A DNA stretch of 64,000 nt from Juglans regia (GCF_001411555.2 NC_049912.1:18026341-18090340), one strand, 5' to 3'; shown: positions 11,241 through 22,269, counted from the first letter of the stretch. Notes: generated by a model not told the origin, from the sequence alone. A program made the numbers and translations.

Positions 11241-11376
11241 ATGAAATTTGAATTTCATTCGGTAACTAAACGCACGTTTAATTAACTATAATTCAAAAAA
11301 AAAAAAAAAAAGGAAAAGGCCACGTAAGATTTCGTGTGCCGTATGTGAGGCAGTAGGCAGATGGGTAGAATATTTC
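11226..11376 (-). repeat. Right terminal inverted repeat of the MULE
   Basis: Read on the minus strand from 11376 it begins gaaatattctacccatctgc and passes through catacggcacacgaaa, a T-tract, gcgtttagtta and aaatttcattccc. It is the counterpart of 3633-3783. The 9-bp TSD follows at 11377-11385. Confidence 0.8.
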
Positions 11377-11545
11377 ATCTTTTATACATGTTATTATTGG
11401 TATATACATGTACTAAATTAAATTTTATGCAAGTTATTATTGTTAAATACATGTATTAAATTTTATTTTGTGCATGTTATTATTGTTAAATACATATATT
11501 AAATTTTATGTACATGTTATTATTATTAAATACATGTATGAATTG
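11377..11545 (+). repeat. AT-rich tandem array, about 43-bp monomer
   Basis: The marker gttattatt recurs at 11390, 11433, 11476 and 11516, so the period is 40-43 bp. A monomer is roughly gttattattgttaaatac, atgtattaaa, ttttat. One further monomer lies left of the MULE (about 3580-3625), so the MULE landed inside this array. Confidence 0.75.
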
Positions 11546-11563
11546 TTTATTTTGGCTCTTATT

Positions 11564-11571
<8 letters not shown>

Positions 11572-11600
<29 letters not shown>
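11572..11600. repeat. (TA)n microsatellite
   Basis: Uninterrupted alternating TA of about 28 bp lies just beyond the 43-bp array. Confidence 0.9.
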
Positions 11601-11603
<3 letters not shown>

Positions 11604-11699
11604 CCAATATGAGGTAAATAATTTACATAAAAATTAAAGAAAATATTGATTGCCCAAATATACAAGATTTTCTTAATTTTGATGAAAAATCATTAAACT

Positions 11700-12215
11700 C
11701 CATAATAAGGTGGATATGATGGAGTGAACACTTTGTGTATCAAGATCTACTCCCAAAAGAGGGTCTTGATGACATTACTAGTTCATCCATCGAAAGTAAG
11801 GTTGAAGTGAACACTTTGTATGTCAGAGTTTACTTCCAAATGAGAATTCTGATGATACAACTAGTTCATCCATATAATTTTATTCTGGTGGAGTGAACAA
11901 TTTTGTGTGTCAAGATCTACTCCCAAAGGAGGATATTGATGACACTACTAGTTCATCTATCAAAGTAAAGTTAGGGTTGGACAATTTGTGTTCCAGAGTT
12001 TACTCACAAAGGAGAATACTAATGATACATCTAGTTCGTCCACATAATTTAAAGTTGGAGGGAACACTTTGTATGTCAGAGTTTACTTCCAAAGGAGAAT
12101 TATGATAATACGACTAGTTCATCTACAGAATTTAATACTGGCGAGAACACTTTGTGTATCAAGATCTACTCCCAATTGAGGATCTTGATAACACTCTTAG
12201 TTCATCTATAATTGT
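11700..12215 (+). repeat. Six-unit tandem array of alternating hairpins
   Basis: The marker ctagttcatc (or a close variant) recurs at 11778, 11861, 11948, 12031, 12114 and about 12196, giving units of 82-87 bp. Two unit types occur in the order A, B, A, B, B, A. Type A contains atcaagatc...gatcttgat around a ctccc-aaa-gga loop. Type B contains tcagagtt...aattctga around a similar acttcc-aaa-gga loop. Each unit is therefore an inverted repeat, and both arms change together between types. It lies directly upstream of copia-like remnants and may be part of that element's leader, which is inference. Confidence 0.75.
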
Positions 12216-13440
12216 TTAAATTCTGATTATTGTTTGTGAGTGTCAAACTCAAAGCATTAATGTGATTAAAATGCTTTTCTTGCGATAAGTATATGAATAT
12301 CTGTATAAGGTTTTTTGTACGGAATTGACTCTAGTATAGAGAAACTTGAGCATATCAAATTTACACTAAGAGTTGTAGACCCTGATTTATCCATTTTAAG
12401 TCGTAACATAAATTATTATTAAGAATAGTGATAAGAGTCAGAAAAATACAATGTTTAAGAATATTGGATTAATTACTACATATCAAACTAAAGGAATTTC
12501 TTAGTTTTGTATATAAACGTTTACTTCAGAGGCATTATTATTTCATTAAAGTATTGAGATATGGAAAAGTTGGTATATTATTGTTGGCTAGATACAAATT
12601 TATTTTGCTAATTTGTATGAAAAATCATTTGTATCTTTTGGGAAATGAGGGAAATAATAATAATGAAAATATAAGAATTGTGTCAATTGAAGTTTGAAAG
12701 AAACAATGACACATGAAAGTTTAGGTGCCATAAGCATGAGACATGATTCGAAAGGAAGAGTAAACCTTTTTCTGTATAAGTTTCGAATAAGATCTTATAC
12801 ATGTTTATACATTCTTTTTAGATTGAACTTTGAGTACAAATGTTCATATGTATTCTACCTGTATAAGTTTCAAATCAAACCCTATAAATGTTCATACTTA
12901 TTTTAGTGGTTGAACTCAAGCACAAATGTTCAGACTTTAAATCGTTTCAAAATGCAATTTATGTTTGTTCCATTTTTCCTTCCAATAAAATTCTTATTTG
13001 CCTTTAGTATAGTGCTTTTGTTAAACATTTTTATTTTTCACTTATGAGGCATGTATTGGAACCAAGTGAAAAATGATTTATGGTTTTTTTTTTTTTTTTT
13101 TTTTATTTACAATTTGTGGTATAGAATTTGAAATATAATTTGTGGCATAAAAGTTTGGAGAATATCTCTAAGAAAAGTTATAGAGGTTAGTATATAAAAT
13201 ATTTTCTGCATTTAGATTTTCTAATCTCAGAATGTGTGTTGATTTGCATAAAAGGAAAACAAATCAAACATATCAAGAAAAGATTATACAAGAAATAGAG
13301 AATTTCTTGAGATAATGCATATAGACGCATGTAAACATTTTCTCTATAATGTTTGATAGATATAAGTATTTCATTATTTTTATTGATAATTTTCATGGTA
13401 TGGATGTATCTATCTGTTACATGAGAAGTCTCAAACCATT
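12216..13440 (+). other. AT-rich DNA, probably decayed copia 5' coding region
   Basis: No open frame of note is present. The position between the hairpin array and recognisable copia integrase fragments makes a decayed gag/protease region likely. I could not identify motifs, so the assignment rests on context alone. Confidence 0.35.
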
Positions 13441-15597
13441 AAAAATTCTTGAAGTACTTCTCATGGGGAGGAAATGCAGCTAGGTAGAAAGGTGAAAATC
13501 ATTGAATTAGATTGAAGTAGTGAGTGTTACGACAAATATTATGAGTTAGATCATAACCCTGATCTATTTTGTTAATTTCTTCAAAATATGTGTAGTAAAA
13601 TTATTAAAGATATTAGTATATATCTTAAATTATGTTTCTAGTAAGTAGTCTCAAAGACTTATTTTGAGTTGTGGAGTGATAGGATACTTGATTTAAGGCT
13701 TATACATGTTTGAATAGTCAATCTAAAGTAAGACTTTACAATTCAAATGAAAGAAAGTTGGATCATATAATAGTTAATGGGTACATTATTTATTATTCAT
13801 GGAGATCCAAATTATTTAGGTTATATTGTCTCTATTCATAGTTTGAATCATAGTTTTAAATTTCGTACCATACCGACCGGTACGGTCAAAATTTTTTGTA
13901 TCGACCGTCTCGAAATTTTTTGTACCTGCCAGACGGCCGGTACAGGTACTATATCTATTTCGTACCGGTCAAAATACCAGCCGGTACCGGACGTACCGGC
14001 CTCAATTTTGGCCAGTGTTTTTTTTTTTTTTTTTTTTTTTTTTCCGTTTTTTCAAACTACAAGTTTATTTTTTAACCCACAATTTAGATTAGACTATTTA
14101 TAATTTATAAATACATGTATTTATATATAATTTATTTATATATAGACTATTATTTTAGAATATAATTTTTATATGTAATTTATTTATATATCGAGTATTC
14201 CGAAATGTTATCCCGAAACGTTATCCTGAAACGGTACCGGTACCGAAATATTTCGTTCCAATGTCTTGACCGGTATAATATCCGGTACGGTATTAAAAAC
14301 ATTGGTTTGAATCTTGAGGAAATTGAAATGTCAGATTCCTTATGGTTGGAAAAATCAGTGGGAGTATAGAAACTAGAGATGTGATTGTTGCAAAGTGCAT
14401 TCTTGTACTTTTAAAATACTTATAGTTCATTTTATGATTATCTTAATGATAACATGGAATAACAAGAAAATAATCATCTACCTCATCAGAGAAACACCAC
14501 TGAAGAATTGGTTATGGAGACATCAGAATAGGTAACCTCATATGATCTTCTCGATTTGATTTTTAGTTAGGTTGCATGGTGTATTTTTCAAAATTTTAAT
14601 TTCATATAGAAATAAATGAAGGTTCGCATATGTTTTTACAAGTTATAGAAATAAGTGATTTTATAAAAGACCGATACATAAAAGAGTGATTGAAATTCAT
14701 GAATCAATGTAGTGTCTGAAATTTCGTCTAAATTGTCTGAAATGTATAAAAGTCGAATGTAAATGGGTGTTGGAGACAAAACCTTAATTTTAAAGGTAAT
14801 GTTGAACAATATAGAGTCAGACTTGTAATCAAGGATTTCACTTAGAAATGAAAATTGATTAGAAAGATATTTCTAATAAACTTGAAAGAACTCAATAAGA
14901 ATCACTATGACATTAGTATCTCATTATGATCTAGAGTTACATCAAACAGATGTGAAAATAAATGTAGAGTGAAAGTCTGAGGTATACAAGAACTGAATAA
15001 AATGATTACTTAGAAGATGTAACAAATTGTTTGAAATTGGTATCTGAAATTTGATAATACCAATTTTGTTTGGAATTAATCAAAACACTGTTAATGTATA
15101 TACCCGTAAGTCAATGGAAGTATATTTGTATTTATGGTCATGCATGTATATGACTTCTGGCAAGTATGAATTATGGTTTATAGTATGATATTAAAGTTAT
15201 GACTCGAAGGAACTTTAAAAATAAAATTATGAATGAGATATCTTTCGTAATTGTGATTGAATCTTAAAACCAAGATGATGACTGTTAGGATTGTCTTAGT
15301 ATAGCTGCATAGAGTTTTGGAAGATTTTACATAAAGAATTGTTGTTCAATAGATACTTTAAAAATAAAACGTGACATGCTCAGCATTTTACATTGTCCTC
15401 GAATTGATTAGGTTGTTAGAGAAATTCTGTATATGACTGTTATAATAAATATGATGATTGCACAAACCTGTATAAGGTTGAATGTCAGTTTTTCAGTTGG
15501 CATTCTTGATTGTTGCCAAAGTATCACAATGATGTTTGACCCAAAAGCTGTGAAAATAGTGTAAGGTTATTTGCAAGAAATTAAAGACTATATTGTT
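13441..15597 (+). pseudogene. Decayed Ty1/copia integrase and reverse-transcriptase remnants
   Basis: The frame is broken by many stops, but copia landmarks remain in conceptual translation. An integrase-like LGRKVKII is followed by a decayed DRGGEY-type segment (about 13480-13540). A reverse-transcriptase entry motif KWVLETK lies near 14762. A HYDLELHQTDVK segment, corresponding to the copia HFDLELHQMDVKTAFLNG block, lies near 14922. A VKIV-GYLQEIKDY segment lies at about 15555-15590, just before the gypsy insertion. An hAT MITE (13849-14304) interrupts the region. The element continues beyond the gypsy insertion at 24894. Its LTRs were not recognised. It is long dead. Confidence 0.65.
13849..14304 (+). 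mobile_element. hAT-type MITE with accggtacc repeats, copy 1 (456 bp)
   Basis: It is flanked by the perfect 8-bp repeat gtttgaat (13841-13848 and 14305-14312). Its ends are catagtttt and aaaacattg, an inverted repeat of the CAATGTTTT type. Both outer thirds are rich in accggtacc/ccggtacgg palindromic words, with an AT-rich and poly-T centre. A second copy in the opposite orientation is at 36019-36435. It is non-coding and inserted in the copia remnant. Confidence 0.88.
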
Positions 15598-18500
15598 TGA
15601 TATGAACCTGCAGGAATGAAATCTCTTGAATCCACAATCAATTTGAAAACTCTCTAAGAAAGTTAAAATCAAGTCAATGGATGGAGAATCTAGACCTGAT
15701 GAGAACTTGTTTCAAGAATCTAGATTATATTAAAATCTAGACCCGTTGAAGAACCCGTCTCAAGAACCCAGATTACAAGGAAGAACGCCACAAAAGTTGT
15801 GATTTACCTTTGATAAATTCAAGAGTTCAATCAAGCACAAGAGGAGTAAACTCAACTCACAAATAAAATTCAATATTGTCTAACCCTTCAAATGAGGCTA
15901 CAAAAAGTATTTAAACCCAAACCTAATCAAAACCCTAGCAAAAACAAAGCCCATTTTATCCAAAATGATCCTGGATGAACTTTGGCGCCCCCGACCCCAT
16001 GTAAGGAAACACAGGAATCGAGACGTCGGGATGATGACAACACGATCACGCATCCCAACGAAAGTGCCAAGTGTGTGTGTACATGCAACAATGTACAAAA
16101 ACAACGCAGCGGATAAGTCGACTAAGTACCAGAATTTAATACAATTTAAATCTCATAAGAGATTTAAAAAGTAGTTGTACAGTCATCCAAAATTAAAATA
16201 CAATACAGTAAAATAAGATAACTAAGCCAGTGATCCCAGATCACTCCTCGGGCGGAGCCGTCTCCTCAAGCTCGCCCTCATCCTCCTCATCTGCATCAAA
16301 ATCTGCGTTACCACAAAATGGTACTGCAGGTAAGTATAACCCAAATAACCACGTAATGAAAATGCATTAATGCAACCAACATGCATGCATATGAAGAAAT
16401 ATGCATTTTCCTCAAAACATCATTTTCTCCGAAAATGATTATTTTCCAACACACGCCAAAATCCCATTTGGCCCAAAATATCCGTAAAACATTTTCCCAG
16501 AAAATGATTTACACAAAATCCAACACACTATTTTTCCAGAAAATAGCCAATTAATCCGTTATTACCCTATGCACCATGGCCTCCCCTAGGGACCATCCGC
16601 ACGTCTTGGCTTCGTAGCGATGCCCAGTTCCGCACCCAGCGCGTTCATGGCCGAGCACCCACTACACAACAAGTGATGCTCAGTTCCGCGCCCAGCGCGT
16701 TCATGGCCAGACATCCTCTAGTCCCCACCAGCAGAAGGACCACAGAGTCGGCACAAATCTCTCGTCCGATCCCATTGTCGCCCGGCAACAATCCAGGGGA
16801 CGCTACTCAGTATATTCCGCTCCCGAGTAACCAGAGGACCTCCACCGAGATAATGCCCCATCTCGGCTTGGGGTCGTGATACACACGCACCCAAAATCCA
16901 TTCTCACATGAAAACCCAGTTTTCATAAACACATGAACATGAATCCAATACACGAAAACCCAGTTTCCTTTACAAACATGATCATGCGTGCAAAATGCAA
17001 TGTACATGAACCACACCATATCCAAACCAACAATTACCAACCCAATCAATCACACAAACAACTCCAATCACTAATCCATCCGACCCTCGTACTCCTCGGA
17101 CTCAGTCCAGCATGTTCAACTAAATACAGTGAAATGAGTTAGTGCAAAAATACATTTAAATCACGAAAGTTCTTTGGAGAAATACTTACAGTGCTATATA
17201 GCAATTTCTGAAGGATCACGAAACTGCAAGAGGCTGCAACACATCAACAAAACAGTGTCAAATACACTGTGGCCGTGGGTCACAAAAACCCACTTTTCAA
17301 CGGAGGCAAACGAAGACCTAAAAATGATAGGGTAGGGCCTAGGGAGGTCGGTAAAGCTAGTGGTGGTGAAGGTTGGCCGTGGGTGGCGGCTCAATAGGCG
17401 GTAGAAGACCAAAATACCCAAATCGGAAAAGTTGATGAATGTGCTTCACCGGTGACGGATCGGAGGCGGGGTTGGGTCCAATGGGTTGCTAAGAGGTCGA
17501 GGATGATGTGGTGAAGAAATGGTGGCCAGAGGTGGCCCGACGGCGGCGCTGGAACTCAAAGGGTGCCGCGGCTTTAAGCCGTGCGTGGGGGCTCACGGCG
17601 GCACGAGGCTGGGATTGACAGGGAGTGGTCGCCGGCCGGTGGGGAAGCTAATGGGCTGGGCGATGTCGGCCACGGCGGCGCGGTAGCAGTGGGCTGGGAG
17701 AAGAACGGAAATGCACGGGAGAGAAAGAGAGGGACGGGGCTGGGTCGCGTGGGAAGGAAGCCAAGAAAAGAAGAAAAAAGAAAGAAAGAAAAAGAAAAAG
17801 AAAGAAAAGAAAGAGGAAAAGAAAAAAAGTAGGGAAAGAAATGAGGTTCAATCCTCACATCTTGGGTTACCAAAAATGATCCAATGGAAACGATTTTAAA
17901 ACCACAAGTTAAATAAAATAATTTAAACGTAATGGTAAAGTGAAATTAAAATAATTAAATCCAACAGTAATTAATTAAATATGAAAAGCAATTTAAAATG
18001 AATAACAATAAATAAATATTAAGAAAGCACATAAAAATAATTTTTACCAAATTAAAATCATAAAAATAAACTCACTAAAAATTCAACCAATTTTAAAATA
18101 AGAGAATAAATTTTTGAATCCATAAAAATAATTCTTTCAATAAAAATACACTAAAATAAGGGATGTTACATGAACAGTGCCCGGCTACAGTAGTCATGGC
18201 TACAGTAACGCTACAGTAAATTCATGAAACCTTAGTTTCTAAAAAGTAACTTTCCAAATAAACCATTGGCCAAAATACAAGATTTTCCTAAAAATCCTAA
18301 TTCATAAGAAATAAGACATATGTGGGCCAAGCATCCTCAAGCCCACTTATTCTAAACTAATAAAATAAATCCTTTAACAAATTGAAAGCCTTCAATAATA
18401 ATAGGCTCAAAAAATAACTCTAACTTATGTCTTCCACAACTTGTATCAAGTGGATCAAAAATGGTTCTCCTTCTTTCAAGCCTATCTTGAGTGTTGGGCT

Positions 18501-18636
18501 CTTGCAAGTTTCATCACAAGTGGATTGCACCAATCCTTGCATTGCATCCTTGATCTTCTTGGCTCTTGATCTTGTGATTGACCTATCTGGAACTTGTAAA
18601 GGATCTTTAAGACTAGACCCACTTTCGTTCCCATCA
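15598..18636 (-). repeat. 3' LTR of the gypsy element, split by a solo LTR
   Basis: 15598-15980 and 18171-18636 match the right LTR (24045-24888) throughout, for example in ggaatgaaatc, gtcaatggatggagaatcta and cagtgcccggctacagtag. Without the 2190-bp insertion and its duplicated tgaac, the LTR is about 844 bp. The terminal 217 bp (18420-18636) are also read as the end of the integrase frame. Confidence 0.88.
15981..18170 (-). mobile_element. Solo LTR (2190 bp) of the long-LTR family
   Basis: The TSD tgaac is perfect at 15976-15980 and 18171-18175. On the minus strand it starts TGTAACATCCCTTATTTTAG and carries the same landmarks as the LTRs at 49437-57438: aaatcgtttcc, a word close to gatgtgaggattg, then a long pyrimidine tract and a GC-rich block. 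Its far end reads ggcgccaaa rather than the expected ggcgttaca, so the terminal CA looks mutated. No internal region or second LTR is present. Open frames over the purine/pyrimidine tract (about 17570-17900) are composition artefacts. Confidence 0.82.
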
Positions 18637-18857
18637 TTCCCCCTCTCCTCAAAAGGATTCGATCTCGAATCTTCTCCTACATCAAAAGGAGAAAGATCAG
18701 AAACATTGAAAGTAGCAGAAACATTATACTCACCTGGAAGGTCCACTTTATATGCATTGTCATTAATTTTCTCAAGAATTTGGAAAGGCCCATCTCCTCG
18801 AGGATGCAACTTAGTCCTTCTATGGGCTGGAAATCTTTCTTTGCGCATGTGAACCAA
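18420..18857 (-). pseudogene. Gypsy integrase C-terminal region reading into the 3' LTR
   Basis: The 145-residue frame continues the integrase: HRRTKLHPRGDGPFQILEKI is the conserved G-(D/P)-F beta-barrel region, followed by FNVSDLSPF and a basic ITRSRAKKIKDAMQGLVQ tail. The segment NPFEERGNDGNE at about 18660-18625 is encoded across the polypurine tract and the first bases of the LTR. The last 72 residues lie inside the LTR, and the frame ends at 18420. A coding overlap of pol with the 3' LTR has been reported for some plant chromoviruses. I see no canonical chromodomain. Upstream the frame is broken from the integrase core. Confidence 0.7.
18637..18650 (-). promoter_or_regulatory. Polypurine tract of the gypsy element
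   Basis: The minus strand reads gaggagagggggaa immediately before the LTR start tgatggg, the expected primer position for plus-strand DNA synthesis. It is simultaneously codons for Glu-Glu-Arg-Gly-Asn. Confidence 0.8.
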
Positions 18858-18995
18858 AACCCAATCTCCTGGTTAAAAAATGACACGTATTCGCCCTTTA
18901 TTGGCTTGGGAAGCAACCCTTTCATTCTTTTGGGCAATTTGTCGTCGTACCCTCTCATGAAGTGTCTTCACCAACTCCGCCTTCTTTTATCCATC

Positions 18996-19827
18996 CTAGT
19001 TACTCCTGTCATCAACAGGTAAAGGTATCAAATCTAAAGGAGTAAGTGGATTAAAACCATAAATAATTTCAAAAGGAGAATATGAAGTAGTAGTATGCAT
19101 TGTCCTATTATATGCAAACTCTATAAATGGCAAACAATCATCCCAAGTTTTTAAATTTTTATGAACAACATTGCGTAAAAGCTGAGTTAAAGTCCTATTA
19201 ACTACTTCAGTTTGACCATCAGTCTGCGGATGACAAGTAGTGAAAAATAAGAGCTTAGTACCCAATTTCCCCCACAACAACTTCCAAAAGTAGCAAAGGA
19301 ATTTAACATCCCTATCAGAAACAATACTCCTAGGTACACCATGGAGTGGCACTATCTCCTTGAAAAACAAATCAGCTATGTTTGTGACATCATTTGTTTT
19401 ATGGCATGGAATGAAATGTGCCATCTGACTAAATCTATCCACAACCACAAAAATAGAATCTCTACCCCTTTTTGTCCTAGGTAGCCCCAAAACAAAGTTC
19501 ATAGATATGTCTACCATGACTCACTAGGAATGGATAAGGTGTATACAACCCATGTGTCAAAACCTTAGATTTGACCTTTCTACATGTAATGCACCTTCCA
19601 TAAATGCGATTCACATATCTTTTCATCTTAGGCCAAAAGAAATGTTCATGCAAAATATCTAAAGTTTTCTTGACACCAGAGTATCCCATTAATCCCCCAC
19701 CATGTGCCTCACATACTAATAACTCACGCATAAAACAACTTGGCACACAAAGTTTGCTTTCTTTAAACAAATAACCATCATGCTTGTAAAACTTACCAAA
19801 TGCCACCTTATCACATGCCATATACAC
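18996..19827 (-). pseudogene. Gypsy integrase (HHCC and DDE core)
   Basis: Two overlapping frames cover the integrase. The first (19827-19477) has the HHCC zinc domain, with H in EAHGGG, H in LHEHFFWP, and the CITC cysteines. The second (19517-18996) has the core, with [22 protein letters not shown] and [11 protein letters not shown]. The first catalytic Asp, normally in ISMDFVLGLP, reads Asn here ([10 protein letters not shown]). The second Asp (SDRD) and the Glu (QTEVVN) are present. The missing Asp and the frame break make it inactive. Confidence 0.8.
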
Positions 19828-21080
19828 ATAAAAAAATTGTCAGCGTCATCGGCATACATGCCTTTAACATATTCAAATCCAAGTATTTTAGCACTCATAG
19901 AAGTAAGAAGTACATACCTTCGAGATAGAGCATCAGCAACAATGTTCTCCTTACCTTACTTGTAACGGATGACAAAGGGAAATGTCTCAATATATTCCAT
20001 CCATTTAGCATGCCTTTTATTCAACTTACCTTGACCCTTGAGATGCTTCAATGATTCATGATTAGTGTGGATCACAAATTCCCTTAGCCACAGGTAGTGC
20101 TGCCAAGTCTCTAATACACGAACAAGAGCATAAAGCTCTTTGTCATAAGTAGGGTACTTCAGGGATGTCCCACTTAGCTTTTCACTGAAGAACACAATGG
20201 GCAGCATATCCTACATAAAAACGGCTCCAATCCCTATTTCTGAGGCATTACATTCAATCTCAAAAGATTTGTTAAAATCAGGTAATGCTAACACAGGTGC
20301 ATAGCAAAACCTTTCTTTAATAATGGCAAAAGCATTCTCTTGATTAGCCCCCCAATGAAACCCAACATTCTTTTTAATTACCTAAGTGAGTGGTGCAGCA
20401 ATGGTGTTAAAGTCTTTAACAAAACACCGATAAAAGCTAGCTAAGCCATGAAAGCTTCTTACCTCAGTGATGCGTTTTGGCGTTGGCCACTCCTTAATGG
20501 CCTTGACTTTCTCTTCATCCACCTCAATACCTTTTGTACTAACAACATAACCAAGAAAAATAACTTTTTCCATGCAAAAGGTACATTTCTTGAAATTAGC
20601 ATACAACTTTTCACATCTCAACACATCAAACACATATCTCAAATGTTCAATATGTTCATTTAAGTCATTGTTGTACACTAGGATATCATCAAAGTATACA
20701 ATCACAAACTTGCCTATGAACGTACGTAGGACATAGTTCATTAATCTCATGAAAGTACTGGGCGCATTTGTAAGTCCAAATGGCATAAGCAACCATTCGT
20801 AAAGCCCATACTTAGTTTTAAAAGTAGTTTTCCATTTATCACCCACTTTCATTCTAATTTGATGGTACCCACTTTTAAGATCAATTTTACTGAAAATAAA
20901 TGTGACATGCAATTCATCAAGCATATCATCCAATCTAGGCATGGGATGGCGATACTTTACCATGATATTGTTGACTGCCTTGCAATCAACACACATCCTC
21001 CACATCCCATCCTTCTTTGGCACTAGTAGCACTGGTACTGCACAATGGCTCATGCTCTCCCTCACGTACCCCTTGCTCAT
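19828..21080 (-). pseudogene. Gypsy reverse transcriptase and RNase H
   Basis: 21080-20382 is an open RT segment with [58 protein letters not shown] and the YxDD box VYFDDILVY. The frame then stops (a TAG before [10 protein letters not shown]), and RNase H continues to about 19956 with [20 protein letters not shown] and [13 protein letters not shown], where the usual TDH reads TNH. Another stop separates it from the KENIVADALSRR linker. Confidence 0.85.
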
Positions 21081-22269
21081 TAAATCCTCAACTTGCCTCT
21101 GAAGCTCATTTGTCTCCTCTAGATTACTCCTATAGGCTGGTCAGTTTGGAATAATAGCTCCGGGCACAAAATCAATCTGGTGTTCAATGCCTCTAATGAG
21201 TGGCAACTCATTTGGCATCTCCACCGGGAATACATCCTCAAACTCATGCAACAAAGAAACAGCCAAACTAGGAAGAGACTGGTTAGTTTCATCAAGAGTA
21301 AGATAAGACTCTTTATAAACAAGAAAAATCATAGGGCGATCTGCGAAGAAAGCCCTCTTAACCTCACTCTCGCTTGCATAGAAACTCACTTTTGTGTTTC
21401 CTTTTCTCTCTGCATACTTTCTTTCTTTTTTCTCTCGTGGCTCCACTCTTTTTTCTTTACTCTTAACCACCTCTCTACTTTCTTTTTCACTATTTCTTTT
21501 ATGCTCATTTTCACTCTCACTTTCTTTTTTGCTCAATCACTTTTTCCCTCTTTCTTTTTTGATCACTCTCATTTCCACTCTTTCTCTTTTGATCACTCTC
21601 ATTTTCACTCTTTTTTTTTTTAGCAACCTCACTTTTCAGTTTCAGTTGGTCCTCATAGACCTAGCTTGGAGTTAAAGGAGCAAACTTGATTGCTTTGCCC
21701 TCCTTTTCAAAGCTGTACATGTTCTTGAACCCATCATGTGTCACCCTCCTATCATACTGCCATAGCCTCCACAACAAAATATGGCCAGCATGCATAGGCA
21801 CAACATCACAAAGCACCTCATCCTGATATTTCCCAATAGAAAAAGTAACTAACACTTATCTGTCCACCCTAACCTCCCCACAATCATTCAACCACTGCAA
21901 TTTGTATGGTCTAGAGTGTTTTAAGGTTGGTAAATTCAATTTCTCAACCAAAGTAGTGCTCGCCACATTAGTACAACTCCCCCCATCAATGATCATACTA
22001 CATACCTTATTGTTGACATGGCATCTAGTATGGAAAATGTTTTCTCTCTGTTGCTCTACATCATCCACCTTAATGTGTGTATTGAGAGCACGCCTGGCAA
22101 CTAAAGACTCACCTGTCACGGGATATACCACTCCATCATCATCACTAGCATCAACCGACGTAGGCACCTCATCACTATCATCCTCACTCTCAGTCATCAC
22201 CTCCCAATTGTCATGCATAATTATCACCCTCCTATTTGGACATTGAGAAGCGATGTGCTCTGAACCCAA
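21081..22269 (-). pseudogene. Gypsy protease and protease-RT linker
   Basis: The CCHC knuckle (CFKCLGSEHIASQC, about 22290-22245) leads into a protease with MIIDGGSCTNVAS at the active site and the conserved VVPMHAGHILLWRLWQYDRR block at about 21810-21750. The stop in front of VSYSIGKYQDE and another near 21660 break the frame. From about 21610 to 21380 the linker is expanded into a Lys/Glu/Ser-rich run (repeats of SEKESE and KEK type), seen on the plus strand as ttcactctttct-type repeats. Confidence 0.75.

Larger units (their letters stand above)
3633..11376 (+). mobile_element. Full-length Mutator-like element (FAR1-type MULE), 7744 bp
   Basis: The element is flanked by the perfect 9-bp repeat atcttttat (3624-3632 and 11377-11385), the length expected for Mutator-superfamily insertions. 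Its ends are inverted repeats starting with G: gagttcttctatacacc on the left and, reverse-complemented, gaaatattctacccatc on the right. They share the core catacggcacacgaaa and a following gcgtttagtta block, giving TIRs of about 150 bp. Inside are a six-exon FAR1/MULE transposase gene (5280-8391, plus) and a convergent GRF-zinc-finger gene (9433-8987, minus). Both 5' ends face the nearer TIR, so each TIR could act as a promoter, as in MuDR (established for MuDR, inferred here). Intact ends and TSD suggest a fairly recent insertion. A frameshift in the transposase argues against current autonomy. Confidence 0.88.

Noticed and set aside
17570..17900. Overlapping open frames on both strands (Lys/Glu-rich one way, Phe/Leu/Ser-rich the other)
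   Set aside because: They cover a purine/pyrimidine tract and GC block inside a solo LTR. Similar frames occur in related LTRs with shifted phase and no shared protein sequence.
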